A stretch of DNA of 64,000 nt from CAZTQN01 sp964615765 (GTDB lineage Bacteria; Planctomycetota; Phycisphaerae; Phycisphaerales; UBA1924), in the NCBI GenBank assembly GCA_964615765.1, contig CAZTQN010000018.1, positions 14,687 to 78,686 on the forward strand. Reading direction: 5' to 3'. The notes beneath the pieces are model-generated. The model was not told the DNA's origin. It saw only the letters and a list, made by a program, of their open reading frames with translations, and did not search any database. Of the stretch, positions 1 through 5,964 are shown one piece after another. Position numbers and translations under genes: made by a program. Position 1 is the first letter of the stretch. Every line of letters begins with the position of its first letter.

Positions 1-2
1 GG

Positions 3-362
3 TACTGCCTGCTGGAACCTGCGGAAGATTCCGCGTTCTTCTGGCTGCAGTCGATCGATGATGCGAGCCTGGCGTTCGTGGTGACGGATCCGTCGTATTT
101 CGTGCCGGACTACTCGGTGCCGATCCGGAGCGAGCAGATGGGCGATCTGGGCCTGTCGCGGCTCGAAGATGCGCAGGTGTTCATCATCGTGAACAAGGTC
201 GAGCAGACCCTGACGGGGAACCTGCAAGGCCCGCTGGTGATCAACACGCTGACGCGGAGCGGAGAGCAGTTCGTCCTCGCTGAGAAGCGGTGGACGACGC
301 GGCACCCGCTGCTGAACCTGGGCAAGGCCCAGCAGTCGCAACCGCGGGCGATGACGGCCTGA
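3..362 (+). CDS. fliW: FliW, flagellar assembly factor / CsrA antagonist (5' truncated)
   Basis: The frame is open from base 3, so the gene starts before the window; 119 C-terminal residues are visible and end at TGA 360-362. The stretch reading LQSIDDASLAFVVTDPSYF followed by PDY and, later, VFIIVNK matches the core of FliW. In the known family FliW binds flagellin and CsrA in the cytoplasm: when flagellin is exported, free FliW removes CsrA from flagellin mRNA. The next two genes are csrA and flagellin in the same direction, which is the expected partner-switch set. A GTG at 78 would give only a fragment and is not the real start. Identification is confident from motif and context. Confidence 0.9.
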   Translation, partial: YCLLEPAEDSAFFWLQSIDDASLAFVVTDPSYFVPDYSVPIRSEQMGDLGLSRLEDAQVFIIVNKVEQTLTGNLQGPLVINTLTRSGEQFVLAEKRWTTRHPLLNLGKAQQSQPRAMTA

Positions 363-543
363 GGTTGAGACGGCGCCCGAGCGGTCGCGCGGCCTGGAAG
401 GTCGGGCGGGCGGATGGGCGCGAGCGAAGCCAGCGCCGCGTGGCGAGAAGCCGGCGGCGTGCCAACCGAGTTTGAGTGGACACTGACCCACCTCACGCGC
501 CGCGCCGGCGACAGACGCCGGACGGCCGCGACTGGTCTACCGC

Positions 544-563
544 CCCGATCACGGAGGATCGGG
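544..563 (+). promoter_or_regulatory. Candidate CsrA-binding hairpin in the csrA leader
   Basis: A perfect 7-bp stem (CCCGATC 544-550 with GATCGGG 557-563) presents the hexaloop ACGGAG. The stretch UCACGGAGGA (549-558) fits the CsrA/RsmE consensus [A/U]CANGGANG[U/A] exactly, with GGA in an ANGGAN hexaloop. It lies about 60 bases upstream of the csrA start and is not itself well spaced from a start codon. The same 12 bases (ATCACGGAGGAT) recur over the flagellin ribosome site. The rest of the 363-624 gap shows no gene. Confidence 0.6.
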
Positions 564-606
564 CGCCCTACCGGCGATGCCATCGCCTGCCCGCTCAAGG
601 GCGATC

Positions 607-620
607 GAGGAAGGAGCCTC
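607..620 (+). promoter_or_regulatory. csrA Shine-Dalgarno inside a small GGA hairpin
   Basis: GAGG (607-610) pairs with CCTC (617-620), exposing AAGGAG (611-616) as a six-base loop. AAGGAG is also the ribosome binding site, eight bases before the ATG at 625. The loop fits ANGGAN, though flanking bases fit the CsrA consensus only partly and the stem is only 4 bp. It would suit autoregulation of csrA by its own product. Confidence 0.45.
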
Positions 621-624
621 ATTC

Positions 625-981
625 ATGCTGGTCCTCTCCCGACAGCGCGACGAAACCATCATGATCGGTGATGACATCGAGATCACCGTGGTGGATATCC
701 GTGGAGACAAGGTGCGCCTGGGCATCACCGCCCCCACGCGCATCGCCGTGCACCGCAAGGAGGTGTACGAAGCCATCAAGGCGGAGAACCAGAAGGCATC
801 GCAGATCAACGGCGCGGACCTGGCGGAACTGCCGGTTCCGGCGGCGCCGGGGAAGGTGCGACCGCGGATCCCGGGCCTGACGGCCGGGCCGCGGATCAAG
901 CCGCCCTCGGGGAATCTGCGTCCGCTCGCCCCGCCCCCACCGGGCGGCGAGCAGGCCCGTCCGGACGCGCAGAGCGCGTAG
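625..981 (+). CDS. csrA: CsrA, RNA-binding translational regulator
   Basis: 118 residues. The first ~65 are a canonical CsrA: MLVLSRQRDETIMIGDDIEI, then VDIRGDKVRLGITAP and HRKEVYEAI, including the Arg in the GDKVRLG region that contacts RNA in the family. CsrA dimers bind GGA hairpins and block translation. ATG 625 is chosen because AAGGAG sits eight bases upstream and because the protein then begins at the conserved MLVLSR; the in-frame ATG at 577 would add 16 unrelated residues. Unusually, about 50 residues rich in Pro, Gly, Arg and Ala follow the normal core, making it roughly twice the usual CsrA length. It sits between fliW and flagellin, with candidate CsrA sites in its own leader. Confidence 0.95.
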   Translation: MLVLSRQRDETIMIGDDIEITVVDIRGDKVRLGITAPTRIAVHRKEVYEAIKAENQKASQINGADLAELPVPAAPGKVRPRIPGLTAGPRIKPPSGNLRPLAPPPPGGEQARPDAQSA

Positions 982-1084
982 CGGGCGGGCGTTGTCGACG
1001 ACCCATCGACCACCGAACACCTTACTCAAGACCCTTCAGGACGTAGCTTGCAGATGCCCCTCCACCGCCCCAGTATGAATCTCG

Positions 1085-1100
1085 GCCGACGGATGTCGGC
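1085..1100 (+). promoter_or_regulatory. Possible upstream CsrA site in the flagellin leader
   Basis: GCCGAC (1085-1090) and GTCGGC (1095-1100) form a 6-bp stem around GGAT. ACGGATGT is close to the CsrA consensus, one base short before GGA. It lies about 40 bases upstream of the hairpin covering the ribosome site, similar in layout to the two-site arrangement known in the Bacillus hag leader. Weaker than the other two sites. Confidence 0.35.
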
Positions 1101-1128
1101 GCACTGACGCGGGCGGACGTTCCAGCCT

Positions 1129-1144
1129 CAATCACGGAGGATTG
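1129..1144 (+). promoter_or_regulatory. Candidate CsrA hairpin covering the flagellin ribosome binding site
   Basis: CAATC (1129-1133) pairs with GATTG (1140-1144) around the hexaloop ACGGAG (1134-1139). UCACGGAGGA (1132-1141) is an exact fit to [A/U]CANGGANG[U/A]. The GGAGG in it is the Shine-Dalgarno for the ATG at 1147, so a CsrA dimer here would block ribosome access. The loop equals that at 551-556, while the stem differs with pairing kept. Confidence 0.65.
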
Positions 1145-1146
1145 CC

Positions 1147-2685
1147 ATGGCTCGGATCAACTCGAATGTTTCCAGCCTGATTGCCCGATCGAATCTGAGT
1201 CGCGCCAATGACGACCTCCAGCTCCGCCTGCAGCGGCTTAGCACGGGTCTGCGCATCAACCGCGGGGCGGACGACCCGGCGGGGCTGATCATCTCGGAGC
1301 GGTTGCGCTCGGAGATCAACGGGCTGAACCAGGCCGTGAGCAACTCCAGCCGCGCGTCGTCGGTGATTGCCACGACGGAAGGCTCGCTCTCGGAAGTCAG
1401 CGACCTCTTGAGCTCCATCAAGGGGCTGGTGGTCGAGGCGGCCAACACCGGGGCGCTGTCGGACGAGGAGCGACGGGCGAACCAGCTGCAGATCGACTCG
1501 GCGATCGAGACGATCACGCGCATCAGCAACGCGTCGAGCTTCGGCGGGCTGAAGCTGCTCAACGGGTCCTTGGACTATGTCCTCTCGGGCGTGAGCAGCA
1601 CGGCGATCTCCAAGGCGTCGGTCTTCGGGGCCAACTTCGCCGGGCGGAGCAACATCCAGGTCGGCGTGCAGGTGCTGGCCTCGGCCCAGACGGGGGCGCT
1701 GTTCCTCTCGGCGCCGACGGGCAACCGGTTCCTCTCGACGACGCAGCTGGAAATCCAGGGCCCGACGGGGGTGCAGACGATCACGATCAACTCGGGCCAG
1801 GCGCTCGGGGCGGTGGTGACGGCGATCAACACGTTCACGGAAGTCACGGGGGTGTCGGCGTCGCTGATCAACGGCAACGTCGCCTCGGGCATCCAATTCA
1901 ACTCCGTCGAGTACGGCTCGCGGTCGTTCGTGTCCGTCAAGCGGCTGAATGAGCCGTCGGGCGGCGGGTTCTTCCGCACATACGCCCTGCAGAACAACTT
2001 CTCCCTGCCGGCGACGTTCAACTGGTCGACTCTGGGCTCGAACCTCACGCAGGCCAACCGCGACACCGGGCGCGACGTCGATGCGATCGTCAACGGGAAC
2101 CTCGCCACCGGCGACGGGCTGCGGGTGAGCCTGCAGAACTCGACGTCGATCGCGCTGGAACTGGAACTGTCGGCGTCGTTCGCGACGCAGCCGATCCCCT
2201 CCGGGACGCAGACGACGTTCTACATCACCGGCGGGGGCGCGACGTACCAGCTCGGCGGGACGATTAACTCGTCGCAGCAGTCGAACGTCGGGGTGCAGTC
2301 GGTCGCGGCCAGCCGCCTGGGCGGGACGCTGCTGAACGGGCAACTCCAGTTCCTGGAATCGCTGCGCTCGGGCGGCGGGAACGACCTCAGGTCGAACAAC
2401 TTCCAGGACGCGAGCAAGATCCTGGACACGGCGATCGACGAGATCGCGACGCTCCGCGGGCGGCTTGGGGCGTTCGAACGCAACACGCTGCAGACGAACA
2501 TCCGCTCGCTGCAAGCCGCGGTCGAGAACCTGACGGCCAGCGAGTCGCGTATCCGCGACGCGGACTTTGCCGCGGAGACCTCGGCCCTGACACGGGCCCA
2601 GGTGCTCACCAGCGCGGCGACGAGCGTGCTGCAGCTGGCGAACCAGCAGTCGCAGCAGGTGCTGCAGCTGCTCGGCGGCGGGTAA
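1147..2685 (+). CDS. fliC: Flagellin
   Basis: 512 residues. The N-terminal D0/D1 helices are canonical (MARINSNVSSLIARSNL, then RLSTGLRINRGADDPAGLII and a Q/N-rich coiled segment), as is the C-terminal D1/D0 (SRIRDADFAAETSALTRAQV, ending LQLANQQSQQVLQLLGGG). The roughly 290 residues between them are the variable surface domains. The product is secreted through the flagellar export machine and forms the filament. Start ATG 1147 follows GGAGG in ATCACGGAGGATTGCC. It is downstream of fliW and csrA, and the leader hairpins point to CsrA control. I could not recognise a flagellar sigma promoter upstream. Confidence 0.97.
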   Translation: MARINSNVSSLIARSNLSRANDDLQLRLQRLSTGLRINRGADDPAGLIISERLRSEINGLNQAVSNSSRASSVIATTEGSLSEVSDLLSSIKGLVVEAANTGALSDEERRANQLQIDSAIETITRISNASSFGGLKLLNGSLDYVLSGVSSTAISKASVFGANFAGRSNIQVGVQVLASAQTGALFLSAPTGNRFLSTTQLEIQGPTGVQTITINSGQALGAVVTAINTFTEVTGVSASLINGNVASGIQFNSVEYGSRSFVSVKRLNEPSGGGFFRTYALQNNFSLPATFNWSTLGSNLTQANRDTGRDVDAIVNGNLATGDGLRVSLQNSTSIALELELSASFATQPIPSGTQTTFYITGGGATYQLGGTINSSQQSNVGVQSVAASRLGGTLLNGQLQFLESLRSGGGNDLRSNNFQDASKILDTAIDEIATLRGRLGAFERNTLQTNIRSLQAAVENLTASESRIRDADFAAETSALTRAQVLTSAATSVLQLANQQSQQVLQLLGGG

Positions 2686-2717
2686 GCCGGGCGGCGGGTG
2701 CGGCCGATTCGTCGGAT

Positions 2718-2739
2718 GCGGCGTGAGAAGTCACGCCGC
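2718..2739. terminator. Hairpin between flagellin and hutU
   Basis: GCGGCGTGA (2718-2726) and TCACGCCGC (2731-2739) form a perfect 9-bp stem with a GAAG loop, in the short gap between two convergent genes. It has no U-tract on either strand, so it is a likely bidirectional structural terminator or 3' end, not a textbook intrinsic one. Confidence 0.5.
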
Positions 2740-2759
2740 GGCGATCAGGACCGCGACGC

Positions 2760-4640
2760 TCAGGCCATTGGGATGTCGGCCCCGCGTTCGCGGGCGCAGG
2801 CGCGGGCGTCGGCGTATCCGGCGTCGGCGTGGCGGAAAACGCCCATGGCGGGGTCGTTGGTGAGGACGCGTTCGAGGCGGCGGGCCGCGTCGGGCGTGCC
2901 GTCGGCGACGATGACTTGTCCGCAGTGCTGGCTGTAGCCGATGCCGACGCCCCCGCCGTGGTGCAGGCTGACCCACGAAGCGCCGCTGGCGACGTTGACC
3001 ATGGCGTTGAGGAGTGGCCAGTCGCTGACGGCATCGGAGCCGTCGAGCATGGCTTCGGTCTCGCGGTTTGGGGAAGCGACGGAGCCGCAGTCGAGGTGGT
3101 CGCGCCCGATGACGATAGGGGCGGCGACTTTGCCGGTGCGGACGAGTTCGTTGAACATGAGCCCGGCGCGGTCGCGCTCGCGGTAGCCCAGCCAGCAGAT
3201 GCGGGCGGGCAGGCCCTGGAAGCCGAAGCGCGGGGCGCAGCGGTCGAAGTCGCCCTTGAGCAGCGCGTCGGGGTTGGCGTGGCAGCCGAGGATCCAGTCG
3301 TGGAGTCGGACGGCGTAAACGCCGGAGGCACGGGGGAAGAGTTTGAGGATTTCGTGGTCGGTGACGTAGATGTCGCGCGGGTCGCCGCTGAGGGCGACCC
3401 AGCGGAACGGGCCGCGGCCCAGGCAGAACTGCGGGCGGATGTAGGCGGGGACGAAGCCGGGGAAGTCGAAGGCGTCGGGGACGCCGGCGTCGAGGGCGCG
3501 CTGGCGGAGGTTGTTGCCGTAGTCGAAGGTGATGGCGCCGCGGCGGCGGAGTTCGAGCATGGCGCGGACGTGGCGGGCCATGCAGGCGACGCTGAGTTCG
3601 CTGTAGCGCTTGGGCATGGCGACGCGGAGCTGTTCGGCCTCGCTGAGGGTCATCTCGACGGGGACGTAGCCGAGCAGCGGGTCGTGGGCGCTGGTCTGAT
3701 CGGTGAGGACGTCGGGGGTGATGCCGCGGGCGAGGAGGTGTTCGAGGAGTTCGACGGCGTTGCAGTGGACGCCGATGGAGCGGGACTCGCCGCGGGCGGC
3801 GCAGTCGCGGGCGCGGTCGATGGCGGCGTCGATCTTGTCGATGGTGGTGCGGGTGCCGTTGAAGACTTCGTCGAGGTAGCGGTCTTTCACGCGGCGATTG
3901 AGGCGGGTGAGGTCGACGTCGGCGACGAGGCAAACGCCGCCGGCCATGGTGACGGCGAGGGGCTGAGCGCCGCCCATGCCGCCGCAGCCGGCGGTGACGC
4001 ACAGGCGGCCCTTGAGCGTGCCGCCGAAGTGAACGCGGGCGCATTCGGCGAAGGTTTCGTAGGTGCCTTGCAGGATGCCCTGGGTGCCGATGTAGATCCA
4101 GGACCCGGCGGTCATCTGGCCGTACATGATGAGCCCGGCGCGGGCGAGGTGGTCGAAGTGTTCCTGGGTGGCCCACTTGGGGACGAGGTTGGAGTTGGCG
4201 ATGAGGACGCGCGGGGAGTCGGCGGTGGTGCGGACGACGCCGACGGGCTTGCCGCTTTGGACGAGGAGGGTTTCGTCGGGCTCGAGACGTTCGAGGGCGG
4301 CGACGATGGCGTCGAAGCAGGCCCAGTTGCGGGCGGCCTGCCCGCGCCCGCCGTAGACGACGAGCGCGTCGGGATGCTCGGCGACCTCGGGGTCGAGGTT
4401 GTTCATGAGCATGCGGAGGGCGGCCTCGGCGGTCCAGGTTTTGCAGCGCTTGGTGGTTCCGCGCGGGGCGCGGACGGTGCGGGCGCCGACGGTGGAGAGC
4501 CCGGGGACGCCGGCGTGGGTGTGCGCGGTGGAGCGGGCGGGGTGAGGATCGGCGTGCGCGGGCGCGTGGGCGTGCGCGGTGGCGGGCGTGGTGGTCGAGG
4601 TCGTGGTCGTCGTCGTCGTCGTCGTCATGGGGCGATGCAT
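2760..4640 (-). CDS. hutU: Urocanate hydratase (urocanase)
   Basis: 626 residues. It converts urocanate to 4-imidazolone-5-propionate, step two of histidine breakdown, using bound NAD+. Family landmarks are present: VRAPRGTTKRCKTW and ALRMLMNNLDPEVAE near the start, the glycine-rich NAD segment GCGGMGGAQPLAVTMAGG, DQTSAHDPLLGYVP, and FCLGRGPFRWVALSG with the conserved Cys. Urocanases are normally about 550-560 residues; here about 55 extra N-terminal residues are Thr- and then His/Ala-rich, partly encoded by a (GTC)7 repeat. The ATG at 4640 was kept; an in-frame ATG at 4628 directly precedes the Thr run, and neither has a strong ribosome site. No other hut genes lie nearby. The 290-base gap to the next gene upstream holds the divergent promoters, which I could not pinpoint. 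Confidence 0.95.
   Translation of the reverse strand: MHRPMTTTTTTTTTSTTTPATAHAHAPAHADPHPARSTAHTHAGVPGLSTVGARTVRAPRGTTKRCKTWTAEAALRMLMNNLDPEVAEHPDALVVYGGRGQAARNWACFDAIVAALERLEPDETLLVQSGKPVGVVRTTADSPRVLIANSNLVPKWATQEHFDHLARAGLIMYGQMTAGSWIYIGTQGILQGTYETFAECARVHFGGTLKGRLCVTAGCGGMGGAQPLAVTMAGGVCLVADVDLTRLNRRVKDRYLDEVFNGTRTTIDKIDAAIDRARDCAARGESRSIGVHCNAVELLEHLLARGITPDVLTDQTSAHDPLLGYVPVEMTLSEAEQLRVAMPKRYSELSVACMARHVRAMLELRRRGAITFDYGNNLRQRALDAGVPDAFDFPGFVPAYIRPQFCLGRGPFRWVALSGDPRDIYVTDHEILKLFPRASGVYAVRLHDWILGCHANPDALLKGDFDRCAPRFGFQGLPARICWLGYRERDRAGLMFNELVRTGKVAAPIVIGRDHLDCGSVASPNRETEAMLDGSDAVSDWPLLNAMVNVASGASWVSLHHGGGVGIGYSQHCGQVIVADGTPDAARRLERVLTNDPAMGVFRHADAGYADARACARERGADIPMA
4606..4626 (-). repeat. 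(GTC)7 trinucleotide repeat encoding a Thr run in hutU
   Basis: Seven perfect GTC units on the + strand are read on the minus strand as ACG codons immediately after the second in-frame ATG of hutU. They give an uninterrupted Thr tract. Unit-length changes would alter the length of the tract without shifting frame. Confidence 0.8.
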
Positions 4641-4930
4641 CCCGCGGTCCCCGCCGCCCGGGTCGACTGATCAGCTATAGCCGAATGATCGACTTCGTAC
4701 AAGAGCGGGTTGACGATTCTCGGCATGAAGCGTGCGTGGCGGGCGGAAACCACGGGCGGGGGTACGAACAGCGTGCGAAATGGGGGAAACTCGGGTGGAG
4801 GTTGCGGTGGGCGGGCGTGCGCGACGCGTGCTGCGGGCTGGGCCGCGGGGCCCGGGCTTGGAATGCGGGCTGTGGGGATGCGGGCGGTGGGGCGGCGGGG
4901 GAGTGACCGCTACGCTCCGGGTCTTCGAAT

Positions 4931-5752
4931 ATGGTCAAGATCCCGCTCATTACCTCCGCCGAAGCCGATCTCGCGCACGCTGCGGCCCAGTGTGTTGTGC
5001 AGGTGCACCAGCGGCTGGTGAACTTCGTAAAGGCGGGGCAGACGCTGGGGCAGATCGACACGTATGTCGGCACGCAGTTGGATGATCTGCGGTGCAAGTC
5101 GTGCTTTCGCGGGTATCGCGTGAAGGGCAAGCCGCCGTTCCCCTCGTTCGCGTGCCTGAGCGTCAACGAGTGCGTGGTGCACGGGACGGCGGGGTATTAC
5201 ACCAAGCCGCTGGTCGAGGGGGACGTGCTGAAGATCGATATCGGCGTGTGGCACCGCGGGTGGATCGGCGACGCGGCGTGGACGTACGCGATCAAGCGGC
5301 AATCGCCGGAAGCGAAGCGGCTGATGGACGTGGGGAAAGAGTCGCTGCGGCTGGGCGTCGCGGCGATGCAGCCGGGCGTGCCGCTGGTCGGGTTTGCGCA
5401 CGCGGTGCAGGGGTATGTCGAGGGCAAGCACGGGCTGCATTTGGTCCGCGGGCTGGGCGGGCACGGGATCGGGAAGGCGCTGCACGGAGCGCCGTTTGTG
5501 AGCAATGTCGCGCCGACGGGCGACATGCCGTGGCCCGAGGCGCTGCAGTTGTGGCAGCCGGGGACGCTGGTGGCGGTCGAGCCGATGCTGGCGATCGGGA
5601 CGGGGCGTGTGAAGGAAGTCTCGGCGGCGTGGCCGGTGTTCACGGCGGACGGCTCGCTGAGCGCGCACTACGAGCACGATGTGCTGGTGACGGAAAAGGG
5701 CCCGCGCGTGCTGAGCCACGGGCTGGACGATTTGCCGGACGTGATCGGCTGA
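4931..5752 (+). CDS. map: Methionine aminopeptidase, type I
   Basis: 273 residues. It removes the initiator Met from new proteins with a dinuclear metal site. The five metal ligands can be placed: Asp in LKIDIGVW, Asp in GDAAWTY, His in GGHGIGKALHG, Glu in VAVEPMLAIGTG and Glu in HYEHDVLVTEKG. The substrate-pocket segment SVNECVVHGT is also intact. The short Cys/Lys region near residue 55 (DDLRCKSCFRGYRVKG) differs a little from the usual N-terminal lobe. ATG 4931 starts a normal-length protein; the ribosome site is weak. It stands alone, divergent from hutU. Confidence 0.96.
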   Translation: MVKIPLITSAEADLAHAAAQCVVQVHQRLVNFVKAGQTLGQIDTYVGTQLDDLRCKSCFRGYRVKGKPPFPSFACLSVNECVVHGTAGYYTKPLVEGDVLKIDIGVWHRGWIGDAAWTYAIKRQSPEAKRLMDVGKESLRLGVAAMQPGVPLVGFAHAVQGYVEGKHGLHLVRGLGGHGIGKALHGAPFVSNVAPTGDMPWPEALQLWQPGTLVAVEPMLAIGTGRVKEVSAAWPVFTADGSLSAHYEHDVLVTEKGPRVLSHGLDDLPDVIG

Positions 5753-5818
5753 GCGGTTGTCGGGTCTCGGCGGGCGTGCTCGCTCGCGGGCGGTGCGGCG
5801 TTCACATTCAAAACGCAA

Positions 5819-5844
5819 GCGGCGGACCCGTTAAGGCCCGCCGC
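5819..5844 (-). terminator. Intrinsic-type terminator, minus strand
   Basis: GCGGCGG (5819-5825) pairs with CCGCCGC (5838-5844). Read on the minus strand the hairpin is followed by TTGCGTTTTGAATG, a T-rich run, so it could end the leftward transcript of the large secreted protein whose stop is at 5965. Confidence 0.5.
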
Positions 5845-5897
5845 CGCATGCAAGAGATGAAGGAGTGGGTCACACTCACAGAGGACTGAAGCGGCCG

Positions 5898-5933
5898 GGT
5901 CGTGTTCGAGGAGGGAGAGCCTCGAACACGACC
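5898..5933. terminator. Long inverted repeat downstream of two convergent genes
   Basis: A perfect 14-bp stem (5898-5911 with 5920-5933) encloses an 8-base loop AGGGAGAG. It lies about 30 bases beyond the stop of the secreted protein at 5965 and 145 beyond the stop of map. No T-run follows it. Probable transcript 3'-end structure. Confidence 0.55.
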
Positions 5934-5964
5934 GGCGTTGGGCTGTGCTCAGCAGCCCTGAGAT

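Noticed and set aside
577..624. Upstream ATG for csrA
   Set aside because: No ribosome site at the right distance and the extra residues are not conserved CsrA sequence; ATG 625 has AAGGAG and starts MLVLSR.
1039..1051. sigma54-like GGACGTAGCTTGC ahead of flagellin
   Set aside because: The GG-to-GC distance is one base short of the strict -24/-12 spacing, so it cannot be called a promoter.
3260..4170. Possible extra genes inside hutU on either strand
   Set aside because: These frames are shadows; urocanase motifs run continuously through the region.
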